Shown here: piece after piece, positions 22,496 to 34,560 of the stretch | Layout: every line of letters starts with the position of its first letter | Numbering within the stretch: position 1 is the stretch's first letter | Source of the DNA: Punica granatum | Lineage: Eukaryota > Streptophyta > Magnoliopsida > Myrtales > Lythraceae | Direction of reading: 5' to 3' | Assembly: GCF_007655135.1 (NCBI RefSeq) | Contig: NC_045127.1 | Span: 12,657,001 to 12,721,000 of the forward strand | DNA length: 64,000 bases | The notes under the pieces: generated by a model | What the model was told of the DNA's origin: nothing | The model's input: the letters and a program-made list of their open reading frames with translations, nothing else | Database searches by the model: none | Translations under genes and position numbers: made by a program

Positions 22496-23002
22496 AGGAG
22501 GGCTTGGTTGGAGGCCCGTCAAAGGAGATGGGAGGAGGTCATCAAGGTGATGAAGCTGTGCCGAAGATGCCGCTAGAGCTCGAGTGGCTGGTCGCTACCC
22601 CCATGATAGATGGAACTCCAACGTTTGGGCCAAATTGGTGACAAAAATTGATGATGAGCTAAAGTGGTGCCTCGAGGAAAGTAAAAGGATGACAGTGACT
22701 GTTTACTCTTTCCTCAACATGAAAGAAACGTAAAAAAATAATAATAGTAATAATTAATTTTTTCAAAAATTTGTCAAACGACGTCGTTTTGGAAATTTAG
22801 ATTAAACAACTATTTTTTTGATGCCATTTTGTCCAACAAGGCAGCCACATCAGACATCCGTTAGTGGCATTGATGGCGGAGACCAAATTGATCGACGAAA
22901 CCCCAACTTGTAAGCCAAATTGATGGCAAAAATTGATGAGGGACTTAAGTGGTGGCTCGGTGAAAGTAGAGGGATGACAGTGATAGTTTCCTCTTTATAA
23001 TA

Positions 23003-24642
23003 TATATTATTGGCTGCATGTTCGTGTGGAACTTAGAATAACTTTCGATTGAGGCCAACCTCTTTCGCGTGGCAAACGCTTTCAATTGACGGTAACATGG
23101 GAAACTTCTTATAAGAAGACATGATCTTGCTCCCCAAATAAATTCCATTCTTGTAAGAAAAATAATTTAGGTGTTACTACTAGGCATAGTACTTGTCTGC
23201 ATGTCGGCGATAAGTCCTAGAGGTCTGTCCAGCCAGATGTGTCTCCTTCTCCATTGTACGCCTATATATGTGTGTATAGAGAGAGATGTATATAATGTTC
23301 AAATACTTAATACCTCTCCCATGCAGTTTTGAAATAAGCGGGTGCTAGCAGTAAGCACCTTTGCCATCATGCTGGGCCGTCGCCGTGGTCCTTCATGCTT
23401 CCCTTTGCACAAATCAGGGTGCTTCGTATTTCATTGGTTTAAATGCTCTACAAGCCATTCTTGCATGCAACCGCTTAGCAAAAATCAAATAAGAGTGATA
23501 AATTAAGGACGCTCAATGAATAACTTAGCCCTGAGGAAAAGGTTGAGGTCACACTCGTCGTGGATCCATCACCCGTTTGTAGATTCGATATATAAACTCT
23601 CTTCAGCGGTGCTTCCCCCATTCGCATATCTTTGCTTCATTGAACCATCCATTAAAGGGGGATTGCCATCATATGCTTCCCCTTAATTGATGCGCCCCAT
23701 TTGCCTTCTCGAGACGAGCAGTGGAGTCGCCAAGTTCCGCGCGACATGAGTCATCGGTGGCCATCTCGGTTGCCATGTTATGAGGACATCGCGTCGAATT
23801 TCATGATACCTCACGCATTTCGCCTAGCATAATCGCCAACCTCGCCATGTTCCTTGCTTCTAGCTGAAGCCAGCTACCTACACCAGTTCACTTGTGCGAT
23901 GCTCTTCGCACCTCACTTGGCAAGAATCGATAAGTATTTTCCCGTCGCTGAGACGGGAGCGGCTTCCATGTCATTCAAAATAAATTGCATGGACTCTCGC
24001 TTTGATCAGCTTGGGCGCTTTTCGCTGGTCAACAATAGGAGTCGCTGCTTACGCTGCCCAGCATAGCGAACCTCACGCTCATAGGCGTGGCTCCAACTGC
24101 TTAGCATGAGTTCACTAGCAAATTTCTCTTAACCCAAAAGTATTAGTGAAAGAAGGGGCCACAATTTTTAAGCCGGAAGACATTCCGCGCAAAATCAATG
24201 AGATGGAATCGATCTCATTTAAAAAGTTATTTTTCTGTCAAAAATCATGGTAGTAAGTGATTGGCCCAATATGCCCCAAGAATATTAATTTGGTTCCTTA
24301 TAATGCAATGTCCCATGGGGATCACGGAGCAAAAAGGTCATTCCCGGTGAGAATCACTCCAAAGGTGCATCAAAATACTAATTGTGGTCACAAAATAAAC
24401 TATCCCTAATTCACTGTAAGGGATGTCTCAATTTTATCAAAAATAAAATAAAATTGTTAGGCTTAGTTGAAACAAAACAACTTAGCTCGATGGGAGTGGG
24501 ACCGATGTATCTCCGGTGGGATGAGCTCGTCCTTCAAAAACTCATTAGCAAGCGAAACTTTTCACCATTCCACGTAAGCTATTCCTGCAAATTCGGGACT
24601 TAATCCCCAACAGAATCTGCAATGACATTATCATCAGTCCTA
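23003..24642. other. Intergenic, no supported gene
   Basis: Moderate GC between 23540 and 24120 with a few short ORFs; none shows a domain or splice structure that I can support. Possibly old transposon sequence. Confidence 0.4.
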
Positions 24643-24658
24643 AGTGGTGTCGTGATTT

Positions 24659-24984
24659 ACCACTAGCACGGTGATCTAATAGTTAAGTATCAAACGCTTC
24701 AATTGAACATCACGAGTTCGAACCTCACTGAAAATATAGAGCTCGCCACTATGTGGGTGTATTATGGGATAGCGGTGGCCGGTCCATAATACTTGGTCCA
24801 GTGGGCCATGGACTTAATTCACTAGTGTGTTGGTGGAGCTGCGGTGACCAAGTTGGGCTAAAGTCTCAACGAGTTATGGCGAAAAGAACATTCAATGGCG
24901 GTTAGGTTCCCATAGTTGGGGCAGCCACAGCGGGCTAATAACCCGACCTATCCTTTTATTCGGCCAAAAAAGAAGAAGAAAAAA
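24659..24984 (+). mobile_element. tRNA-derived SINE, family S3, 326 bp with perfect TSD
   Basis: The element begins ACCACTAGCACGGTGATCTA (A box within) and has a B box in CGAGTTCGAACCTC about 50 bases later. A ~220-bp body follows, then an A-rich tail (AAAAAAGAAGAAGAAAAAAA). A perfect 16-bp target duplication AGTGGTGTCGTGATTT lies at 24643-24658 and 24985-25000. It has no similarity that I can see to the S1 and S2 bodies. This is the clearest SINE insertion in the window, and its sequence is not an AT-rich low-information target. Confidence 0.93.
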
Positions 24985-25000
24985 AGTGGTGTCGTGATTT

Positions 25001-26054
25001 TGCAGGCTGAACCATTCAGAATTTGACAAGGGAATGCTTGATTTATGTTTCCAAGCAAAGCTTGCTCTCAGCAAAATTGGTCAACGTCATCCCCCATGAT
25101 CACAGAATCAAATCTCATCGGAAACTTTATTAGAATCTCAAGGTTGGAGAAGACTTAGGTTCAAGACGAGGAGCGGAGGGGGTTCCTGCTTCGGCTTCAA
25201 TGCAGCTTCGACGTCCAGTCTCGGAATTCCATGCTTGGGATTTAGCCTCACTTTCCTGTTATAATCATTGTATCTCATCAGGAAAATTGTGGGAAGTCAG
25301 CCGATTTGAGCGACCTGTTGTGCCATTTTCCATATACAGCGCCAATGTTGGGACCTAGAAAATCGGTCTTAACCACGAATATTTCATGTGCATGTTGTTG
25401 ATGATGATTCCACAATTACAAATCACGAACACCTCGAACACCTGTAAAAGGGGAGATCGGGAGTGGTGTATCAATTTTTCTCTTCGATGCTCAGGTCAGA
25501 TTGAATCTTATGTGTTCAGAAAGAGTGCAAAATTGCCAATTAGCCCCAACCCTAAGCATAAATCACATATCTATAGGAGAGTTCAGGGATGAAATGTATT
25601 ATTACCTTTAGAGATATTCCCCGAATTACCTGCTTATCATATCTCGGTAAAATGGAAAGTATATCCGGGAATACTTAATGATAAGTAATCTACTCAATTT
25701 CAGTCAATAGACTTCCCTTGATAGATTTGAGCCAGCGTTACTCTTCATCGTAATGGGCTCCGCTAAGGCTCACCATGCCCTTCTAGGCTTCACTGAATAT
25801 AGTCGGGCTTTATGGGCCTAATTGGGTCACAGACTCACGAGGATGTGACTTCAGTACGACAAAATGTACTCATAACGGGTGAACTTTATCTTGCAATGTA
25901 AAGCAGATTTGAAATTCACTGAAGGCACATTATAGTCAGCTATAACTGACATTTGTATGAGAATTATGAAGCCAACAAGCTAAAAATACTTGGTGGGCTC
26001 ATCGAATAAAGAAAGCTGCCTAATGTGGGATGGGCCCACCTGAATGAAAACAAC
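25001..26054. other. Intergenic, no supported gene
   Basis: Short ORFs only. Parts (25300-25370, 25600-25900) have the composition of non-coding retroelement sequence, but no diagnostic motif is present. Confidence 0.4.
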
Positions 26055-26205
26055 ATTTATTATTATTATTATTACAAATTTAGTACAATAAAATAAAATT
26101 TTTAATAACTAATAAAAGGACACCGGTATTCTTACCACAAGTATTGAATTCAAAATCTCTTTACTATCAAGCGACAACATATGGCGATTACATTACACTC
26201 TCTTT
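26055..26205 (-). mobile_element. SINE family S2, diverged copy
   Basis: On the minus strand a degraded head leads into a body with TTTATTAGTTATTAAAAATT and TTGTACTAAA, ending in a TAA-repeat tail (26056-26074 on plus). It aligns with the copy at 17057-17233. The B box is mutated (GAATTCAATAC). Confidence 0.65.
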
Positions 26206-26250
26206 GACAGCTATATAGAGATCAAATTATATTCTCTGTTTGCACTAGTG

Positions 26251-26400
26251 TATTTTTCAATTAAAAGGGAAGTCCGTGGGTCTAGTACAATGAAATATAA
26301 ATTTAATAGCTAATAAATGGATATGGATAATCTCACTTGGTATCGAACTTGAAACATTTTGATTACCAAGTGAGAGCGTGTACTATTTCATTACACTCTC
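26251..26400 (-). mobile_element. SINE family S2, moderately preserved copy
   Basis: Minus-strand reading gives AGTTCGATACCAAGTGAGA (B box), then CCATTTATTAGCTATTAAAT, TTGTACTAGACCCACGGACT and a tail. Near-repeats TTTGCACTAGTGTATTTTT (26240 onward) and TTTGTACTAGTTTATTTTT (26411 onward) flank it. They may be a target duplication with two mismatches, or part of a tandem of SINE tails. Confidence 0.75.
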
Positions 26401-26420
26401 ATTTGATTTGTTTGTACTAG

Positions 26421-26490
26421 TTTATTTTTCAATTAAAAGTGAGGTTTGTGAGTCTAGTATAGTGAAATATAAATGTAATAGCTAATAAAT
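26421..26490 (-). mobile_element. SINE family S2, truncated 3' part
   Basis: Only the 3' body is present (minus: TTTATTAGCTATTACATTTA, ATACTAGACTCACAAACCTC, then the tail). It directly follows the copy at 26251-26400. Confidence 0.65.
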
Positions 26491-27729
26491 CAGCATGGTC
26501 CGGTCAAACCCTGAATCCATAAAACCGGCCGATTTCTCAAGAGAAACCCCTAAAACCGGCAGTTCAATCGGTTCTCTCATGGGCTCTTTCCTATTGTGTT
26601 AAATCAGAAAAATTGAAGGTTTCGTTGTCATTCCTGACAGAACCGAAACTTTGAGAATGAGCGTTCTTGTATACATACTTGGCTTTTGCTTATAAACTAT
26701 ATACATGCAGAGCTCTGCAATTGCATGCCTATAGTGAATTAATTGACCATTGCATATAAACCCCATACTGCAGCGAGGAACGTTGTCAGTATGTCATACA
26801 ATTCCGTCATTTCTATGACCTCGGATCCAATATCTGAGACCTCCCTGCATAATACTCCGTCGTTTCTATGATCCCAAGATCCAATATCCCGAACAATCGT
26901 ATATGCCAACTCCTCCGAGCTTACTGCATCACCATCTAAATTATATGTTTCAGCAAAACACTCGAATCATGCTTCTAACATTCCATCCAGATATATCACA
27001 CGCGAATCATACTTCTATCTTTCCATCCAGAGACATCACCCTCGAAGCATCCATCCAGAGATATAAATTATAGGCTACTTGGTAAAGTATAAACAGAGGA
27101 TATCCATTACTGGCTAACTGGGGCTTCTCCATATATATATGTATATGTCAACACTCGAATCATGCTTCTAACTTTCCATCTAGAGATATCACCCTCAAGT
27201 CATGCCTCTAACTTTCCATCCAAATATATCAATTATAGGCTAATTTGTAAAGTCTAAGAACTCCCAAGTTCCGAACTAATCATTTTTTGGATATTATATT
27301 TCCATGTAATTAACCATTTCTTGAAAAAGTAAAAGTACACTTAAAATTTTAGTAATTTTTAAAGTACCTATGTTAATCCTAAATATACTTAATTCGAAAT
27401 ACCAGAACTCTCATTTTTAACATAGGAATACTATTTAAAATATGTTTCGTTGATTATAGTACTATTTTTTCCATCTATACATAAATATATCACTATACAT
27501 AAAAAAGAGATGTTTAAAAAATCATTACCACTCGATGAATTGCAAATTATAAATATATAAAGGCTAAGTAGCGCGAGGATAGATGTCACATATGCTCAAA
27601 ACGCAAATCACAACTCATTGCTTTTTCAAATATCTTATTCTCCATGTAATAATCACTTCTTGGAAATGACTAGGAGTTTTAGAAATTTTAAAAATTACCA
27701 TAGTTCCCATATTATTAAAGATACTCTTT
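26491..27729. other. AT-rich non-coding with short tandem repeats
   Basis: No gene is supported. Contains the repeats described separately at 26795-27262. The rest is AT-rich sequence with no further structure that I can identify. Confidence 0.45.
26795..27262 (+). repeat. Two sets of short tandem repeats
   Basis: Two ~57-bp units at about 26800-26900 share CCGTCRTTTCTATGA and GATCCAATATC. From about 26958 to 27240, CGAATCATGCTTCTAAC followed by TTTCCATCCAGAGATATCA recurs five times in diverged form, and ATTATAGGCTA-YTTGTAAAGT occurs twice, giving a higher-order duplication. Confidence 0.75.
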
Positions 27730-27848
27730 CTGTTACAACACATGCTCGTTAGCCTAGTACAACATAATAAAAACCGTAATAACTAATAAAGGGTACGAGT
27801 ATTTTTATAATGAGTATCAAATTTGAAATCTCTTGGTTACCATTCTAA
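27730..27848 (-). mobile_element. SINE family S2, diverged copy
   Basis: Minus-strand sequence retains TACCCTTTATTAGTTATTAC, GTTGTACTAGGCTAACGAGC and TGTTGTAACA, all corresponding to the S2 body and 3' end. The head is degraded. Confidence 0.6.
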
Positions 27849-28365
27849 TTGACAAAAAAAAAATCATTCTAAACAAATCGTTTGACAATAAGTACGTGGA
27901 TAAGGTTTTTATTTGACAAACTTTCCTCCTCAATTTCAATGTCAAAAACATGCAAGCTTGCAATTTTAAAAGTAAATATACAAATAACTGTACCTCTAAT
28001 CTAATAATAAACGTAGATAATATTTCAAACTTCAGATATAAGTAGTTAATATTTTTTATAGTAGAACATTTGTTGCAAAAAAATGCCGTATTATTACCTC
28101 TATGCTTTTCGATAAAAAAACATAAATTATCACAAAAAGTACTAGACATATGAGAAAATTGAATTTTTGGGAAATGTTAATTATGCTTATTGCATATTGC
28201 CAGTGACAAAATTTAATTTTCTTTCCAACTCTTATACTTGAAGTAGATAAGACTATATAGTTTTTATATAGAATTAAACAATTAAGTACATTAAAATAGA
28301 GTATTCGCAAGTATGTTGTTTCTAATTTAAAGATATTATATTGCATATATATAAATATACACTAA

Positions 28366-28620
28366 GAAATATAATTCTCAAATATAATGTGACAAATTAT
28401 ACTTAATCTCTCACATTGTTTTATCTGATTAATCAACCAAGGCAAATTTTAGTGGATTCATCAGTTATCAATTTTCATTTACAATTTTAGGTAGCGCAAT
28501 GTTGGGAACTATATTTTGATAATTCTCCTCTCTCTAAATTCTTTGAATTGTTTGATTTTATTAATCTTAGTAAAACTATGAAACTTATTGTAATATTATA
28601 AATCGCTAATAACTTAACAT
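28366..28620 (+). repeat. Duplicated block A1 (matches 34317-34560)
   Basis: AGAAATATRATTMT, TATAATGTGAYAAATYATA, TCAGTTATCA, TTAAATTCTTTGA-like and TATTATAAATCRCYAA blocks occur in the same order at 34317-34560, with roughly 65-70 percent similarity. It is the first of three collinear blocks shared between 28-33.5 kb and 34.3-35.4 kb. Confidence 0.6.
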
Positions 28621-28746
28621 GGAAGGCTCTTCTTGACACTTCTTTTTCCTTCTAAATGGTACGACAAAGACTTTCTATTTAATAGAAATCAAATAGGAAA
28701 AATAACCATATATCTAAATATTAGCATTAAAAAATAACCGATTGTT

Positions 28747-28926
28747 ATAAATTTAGTTTGGTTCAAGCGGTTCGATACTTGTCTCTTTTCAGCAAGGTCT
28801 CTGTCTCGAGTTCTGTGATTGAAAAAAAATTCATATTGTGAAAGTTTTACCCCCTTAGTGGTATCCTTTAGTAGAACTAGATCAGTTGGGACCCGCCGAA
28901 CTTCTGCATACCAAGGTACATATCGA
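28747..28926 (+). mobile_element. tRNA-derived SINE, family S1, copy 2
   Basis: 180 bp, flanked by AAAAAATAACCGATTGTT (28729-28746) and AAAAAATAACCAATTGTT (28927-28944), an 18-bp target duplication with one mismatch. The head has TTGGTTCAAGCGGTTCGATA (A box region) and TCTCGAGTTCTGTG (B box region). The body and 3' end (GTACATATCGAAAAAA) match the copy at 1162-1340. Confidence 0.88.
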
Positions 28927-28944
28927 AAAAAATAACCAATTGTT

Positions 28945-31204
28945 CTATTTTATTAATTTTGTGTGAAAAATAAAAAGAAGAAATATGAAAAAAAAGTCCA
29001 ATTTGATAGCTTTATTTATTAATCTGGGGTGAAAATTAAAAAGAAACAAATGATTTGCTTCCTTCTTTCGTGTAACAATTATAGTACTGTCTCAGTGTCT
29101 CTCTCTATAAAAAAGAAAAATTCATTTTTATTTTCTTGTAAAACCCAATAATCCTAAATTACATCTGCCCCTTCACTCTCTTCTTTCCAGTAGAGGCGCG
29201 GCCCCTGTTCGTCCTCCATAAAAACCAGCCGACCCCGTCATTCAATTCCAATCGCCATTTTCCCTCCTTCACCCAATGGGACACACCCAGCCCCTTCCCT
29301 GGAGAATCCATCAATGCTCGCTGCAAAGAGACCCAGTGATTTAGCCATCAATCGATGCTCCACTGAGCACCCATCTTTCTGCTGGTGGAACCCTCCCGCC
29401 TTCACTCGCAACTGTTCATCTGAAGCACAGCCATTGACAGTCCTACAATATCCACAAAAGGACACTCCATTCGGTGCCCAAGCCTATATACCAGAGAACT
29501 ACCACGTGCTGCTCTGCTTGGCCGCCCATCCTAAGAGGACATAGCCAAAGCTATACACCCAGTCCCAGAGTCAGACCCCAAATTCACCACTTATTATTTG
29601 CAGTAAATCCCCTTGACTAATTTTCAGCGGAGGAACCATAAAGTCTTGTGTCCTTCCGTATAGAGTTGCCCCCTGTTTTGCTATATTAATCTAGAGATCG
29701 TTGAATTCTGTGAATATTGCTTGTTATGTTCGCGCTTGCCGTGAGGTGAATCTCGGAGGAGAGAGTGGGGCGGCTATGGATAGAAGCTCCAGAGCGGTGT
29801 GCCAGGCAAATGGGTGTGGAGCGCTGCAAACGGTGGAAGTAAAGAGAAAAGGATTGAAACCGTGCAATTCCATATCTTTTTAGACGATCATCTTTTTGTA
29901 AAATTGTGCCTTCCATGCAAGTTTGCTCAAGAGAACCGTTATATTCTCTAACTCAAGGCCGCATATCCTCTGACATGTAATGTATTTTGCTCCATAATGA
30001 AGGGATTTAAAGTTTTTGTCTATCATGGGATGAGTATTGTATTATTAGAAGTTTGATGATTTTCTCTTTGTGAATGTGCCCAAGGTCCCGTTGAGAAGGC
30101 CGTCACCCCGCCACCTGCTACAAAGGGAAAGAAGGGCCTGACCTGTGATGAAGGTTAATTTTAACTTTTATGTTAAGTGTCTTTGTTGGTTATCATCTTC
30201 TTAAATTAATATGTTTTGCTTTGCATTTGTTCATCCTCTGTTGTTTCTGGAACATGCTTCTTCCCTCCTGTATGTCTTTGTAGTGCCATACTTTTGTCAT
30301 CGAGATAGTATGTTGTCCATAGTTCGAAACAAAAAAATGTACATGCTTATTTTAAGGGGGTCAGTCTAATACTACGACAGTCGGCACCAATCCATTTCAT
30401 TTAGTTCGATTTTCGCTGAGCCTATAAATGAGGGTCACTCTATTGCCTGACAACTATTCCATGAAATGCAGTGGTGAAATCTTCGTTCTTTCATGTGATA
30501 TTGTGCTGCCCATAACAATTTTCAATTGTTGATAGAATTAGAACTAGATTGTGGCTCCCATGTTGTGTGACAGATACCTGGTCCAAAACAGAGCAATCTG
30601 GAAAAAGAGCGAACAAATAATCTCCCCCTCAAAGCCCAAGAAATAGCCTTGAAAGGATTGTTTCTTCTTCTGCTTAGGGTCCCATACAATTAATTGATGG
30701 GTCCTGGAAAAATCATCATTGAATGGAATGAAGAAAGTGGAGATGGACACACACTGCGTCAACTTTAAGTATGTATAATCAAATGCTTCTGACATTATGT
30801 CGCTTTTTGTTCCTCGGTTAACATTGCACATTCGTGGTATCAATCCAAAGGTGCATGAACAATTCTAGCTTTGCATTTTTTTTTCTTTATAAGTTTCCAT
30901 TGTATCCTTTCCTAGAAATTCTTAGGGAAAGCATTGATTGCTGTCGATTGAGTGAAAGAATATTAAGGAGTTTATAAGGTTTTTCTGCCTTGTTAGGATA
31001 TACGATATTATGTGGATGACCCCATAGACTAGCATAGAAGTATTTGCACCATCAGCTTTTAGGATAACTCTACCCTTCTTAAGAATCGGTAAATAATTCA
31101 AATGATATAACTCCTCAAAAAGCTGCCACATAGTTCGGATCATGTACAGTTTTTCTCAATACTTGCTAGAGCGATTGAGATATTTTTACGGCCAAACTGG
31201 CAGG
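28945..31204. other. Mixed sequence, no confirmed gene
   Basis: 29190-29900 is GC-richer with ORFs on both strands, and 30080-30160 reads openly as an exon-like stretch followed by a GT. I do not recognise any product and cannot build a consistent spliced gene. A short RAVCQANGCGA peptide near 29795 resembles the start of an SBP-box zinc finger but is not continued. Confidence 0.35.
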
Positions 31205-31335
31205 AGGTGGTTATTGAAGAAAGAGAAAACGGGACGAAAATAATAAGCACTGGAGTAAATTGTTAATAGCAAAAATTTGGTGAAGATGTGTTCTCACTTC
31301 ATTAATTTGACTGATATTCATTATAATTATAAAAT
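31205..31335 (+). repeat. Duplicated block A2 (matches 35079-35190)
   Basis: GGGACGAAAATAATAAGCAC, TAAATTGTTRATAGCAAA, GGTGAAG-TGTGTTCTCA and AATTTGACTGAWATTCATT are shared with 35079-35190 at nearly 90 percent identity. Confidence 0.85.
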
Positions 31336-32698
31336 ATTAGCCAGTTACACCTGCATTGCGTGGGATTTAATTATTATCAAAGAGTTATTTTCATATATAT
31401 TATATGTTATTCAACTTGTTGCTTGAAATTTGAAAATATCAATTAATTTATGTTATCAGAATACTTTCAAGCAACGTCCAAGTTGTTCTATTTGCATAAA
31501 TTAATCTAAGTCATATTAAAAGAATATTAAATACATCATATTGAGTTAGCTCTATAAAATAAAATTTTGAAGAGTTTTGTCTAACATGATGCTTGTAGGG
31601 GAGAAAAAGAAAACGAGGAATATGAAAGAAACCCTACTATAATCACATTGGCCAATTTCAGTGTAGTCCAAAAAATATTAGAAACAAAAAGCAGGAAAAA
31701 CTCATCGTAGTTTGTGGATTATCAATTTGATGGCCTATTTAATAATTATTCGTATTGATTTAATCCTAAGTGCAAGTAAGTGAGGAGTGGAATAATGAAG
31801 AGCTGAGGATTTGTGATTTTAGAATATGTGGCGATTAATGAATACTAGTTTGGCTATTATATATTATAAAACTTAAAATATATCGAAAAGTGAGGTTAGT
31901 TCTAATGTTGAGTTTTTTAAATTTTTTTAGATTATTTAACTTTTATGTAGAGTTGATTTTAATTTAATATATTTTGAAAATTTTTTAATTAAATAATAAA
32001 AGTAATAAATTGCATGAGTATAAAATATAAAATTCAACCAATTGAAATGATCAACGCTTTTGAAGCTAAGTTTGTAAAAATTACATGGTGTTATACGTAG
32101 AGTATTGTATTTCGCCAGATTACATATTGTATAGAATATATAGATACATAGATATTGTATAGAATAGATAGATATATAATTATATCTTAGAATCGACATC
32201 ACGACAATCTTTAGTAGCTAATATTCTTTTTTTTTTTTCATTTGACAACAACACACACATAAAAGGATGAAATTAACAAAAAAAACTAGGTAATAGATAA
32301 TCGTTAGTTATTATGAGAGAGTTATGCCAATGAAAATGTCAAAGAGAAATCAAAATAAAGGAAATCATGTTAAGATATGAAAGCAAATATATCAACAAAG
32401 AATTTGATTTTTTGATGCCCCTAGCTTAATGATAAATTTAATGGACAAAACATATCATGTTGAATATGGGTGTTAATTAATTTAGCATCAAAGAAATGCT
32501 CATTTTAATTTGATAAAAATGATAAATATAATGCTTTTTCCTCAATAATCCATGAAAGTAGTTTTTTTTTTCAAAAGGTATGCAAGCTAATTTTTAGAAA
32601 AAAAAAGGGTGATGAATTGTAGCTGTCATTTTAGAATCCAATTATGATATCTTACCCATTAACATAAGGATGGCAACATATATAATTTAGAAAAATCC

Positions 32699-32730
<32 letters not shown>

Positions 32731-33395
32731 TTATATATATTAAGGAAATGATTTGTGTTGCATTTTTTTGCTGGTTGCCTTGTGAAATTAATTATTGCAT
32801 ATATGTTTTCTCATATTTCATTTGTTTTTATTTTAAATTATTTTTCATTCTCATTTTCGTCCTCCTAATCTTTTCATTCTCATTTAGGAGTTCTGTTTTT
32901 TTTTTCTTCTGTGGAGGGCTCTAGGTTTTGCATTAGAAGACAAAATACGACCTCCCCTAACCAAAAACTCTTTGTTAATTAATTATATTCATGGAAAATT
33001 ACGAAAAATATTAATGGATGAACGAACAAATGAATAATTGAGAGATTCGGAGAGAGAGAGTTATAAAAAAAAAACAGAGAGTGGAAGGGGATTGTCGCAT
33101 ATTCCATGTGAGGAAAGATTTTTCACTTTTCTAATTTTCTCTAACTTCTCTAATTTTCCGTGTATGAATTTAAAAATATTAACTTCTTAAATACTTATTT
33201 AATATTTTTAGGGATTGTTCTTATAATAATTAATTAGAATGAAGTTTCCTTGTGGATAAAGTCATGCAATAGAGAGTTAAAGGCTTGACACATGACAATA
33301 AGGTTATCTTATTAATCCTGGAGTGGACACGTGACACGACCTGGTTGAATATTCTTTTTCATTTCAATGTTATGTATTATTATATATATTGATTA
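31336..33395. other. AT-rich sequence absent from duplicate copy B
   Basis: About 2.06 kb of very AT-rich sequence with a TA microsatellite near 32705-32730 and no coding features. It separates blocks A2 and A3, which are adjacent in the second copy (35190/35193), so it is either an insertion here or a deletion there. No terminal repeats were recognised. Confidence 0.5.
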
Positions 33396-33530
33396 TCATT
33401 TTGGTAGGCTTACACGCTTCCTTACATCACCAAAGCTGACGCAACTAGATGTTCGTATATTGATTTTTAAGATATAGCTAATTAAAGTTCTAAACCTGCA
33501 CATGTTCTGCCCCTTAGCCCTTCCCCCTTT
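33396..33530 (+). repeat. Duplicated block A3 (matches 35193-35340)
   Basis: GGCTTACAC-CTTCCTTACATCACCAA-GCTGACGCAACTA-ATGTTCGTA and AAACCTGCACATGTTC are shared with 35193-35340, about 83 percent identical. Confidence 0.8.
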
Positions 33531-33627
33531 ATGAAAAATCCTCAATTTATTTAATGACTGGATTAAGTTAGTCCAGTGCAGTTACTGATCGGTTCATTTA
33601 TAATCTAATGAGATAACTACTAAATAA

Positions 33628-34318
33628 GGCCAAAATATTTGGCACTTTGTTCCGATGAGGTAATAACATTTAATTTTGTGTATATAAGGTTGTAACGTTT
33701 TTTAAAATATTTGAATAAGCCCATTTGCATGTTTAATTTTTTTATTTTATTTCAGAAATTAAAACTTATGTTCCGAAAATTACAAAAAGCAAAAAAATTT
33801 AGAAAAAGAAAGGCGAAAAAATAAACTAGAGTTAAGAGATTGAGTGGGTGAGGGTTGTCGCGGGCGACAGCCACAACACTCATCCAGGATTGTGAGGACC
33901 CTTACAGGGGGTGGTGACCATTCTGATGATAGCCCACAACCCCCAAATCGAGATCCCAGAGATCGACCTATGGATCTCTATTTTGGGTACTGTGTGTTGA
34001 ACCCCTATTCGGGGTCGACAGTGACCTTTCAGTCGACCGGCGACCCTAGACAGGGAACAGTGGTGGCTAGCAGCGACACCCAGCTTGAATCTCTGGTATC
34101 TCGACTTGGGTGGGTGGAGGTCGTCGTGGGCGGGCGTTACCCCTAACGGGACTGCGCCCACCCCCAGTACCCAAGTAAAATTTCATATGTTTTAATTTTA
34201 TTTTATTTTATAATTTTCGGAATGTAAGTTTTAATTTCTGAAATTTTTAAAAAGTCAAAAGTCCTTATAAACATTTTAACAAACATTTTGGCCTCAAGAG
34301 AAAAGAGTACGAAATATT
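33628..34318 (+). mobile_element. TIR element with GC-rich core, copy 1
   Basis: AT-rich inverted arms flank a ~310-bp GC-rich core (about 33840-34165). The best arm match is TTTCAGAAATTAAAACTTAT/GTTCCGAAAATTA at 33754-33785 against TAATTTTCGGAAT/GTAAGTTTTAATTTCTGAAA at 34211-34243. Weaker outer matches (CAAAATATTTGGCACT against AGTACGAAATATTTTG) place the ends near 33628 and 34318. The core ORFs on both strands have no domain. A related element lies at 52150-53700. Non-autonomous DNA transposon; superfamily unknown and no clear target duplication found. Confidence 0.6.
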
Positions 34319-34560
34319 TTGCAAAACTAGAAATATGATTATTCCTAATACATATATAATGTGATAAATCATATTCTATTTTTTTTTTAAATCAATCGAT
34401 GAATTGGTTTTCAGTTATCATATACAAATTTTAAGTGGCGAAAGGTGACAACTACATTTTAATAACTTCTCATCTTTGTAAATTCTTTGATTTTTTTTAT
34501 TAATCTAAGTCAAATTATGACGTTCGTTGTTATATTATAAATCACCAAAAAATATTTTTT
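34317..34560 (+). repeat. Duplicated block B1
   Basis: Diverged counterpart of 28366-28620, in the same orientation. It directly follows the GC-cored TIR element. Confidence 0.6.

Larger units (their letters stand above)
20967..22993 (+). mobile_element. Long-TIR (Mutator-like) element, 1.7 kb, with nested insertion
   Basis: Inverted arms at about 21297-21684 and 22606-22990 match over ~385 bp (e.g. CACTAACGGATGTCTGATGT, CAATTTGGCCCAAACGTTGG). Each arm carries two diverged copies of a subterminal block (AGTCCCTCATCAATTTTTGC). Perfect 9-bp direct repeats TTTATAATA at 20958-20966 and 22994-23002 flank the unit once the inner element at 20974-21291 is removed. Long TIRs with a 9-bp target duplication are typical of the Mutator superfamily. 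The ~920-bp interior (21685-22605) has no transposase and only short unrecognised ORFs, so the element is non-autonomous; captured host sequence is possible. Confidence 0.8.

Noticed and set aside
29686..29916. Possible SBP-box (SPL) fragment, RAVCQANGCGA on the plus strand
   Set aside because: Only about ten residues resemble an SBP zinc finger; the following His/Cys positions are missing and no neighbouring exon completes it.
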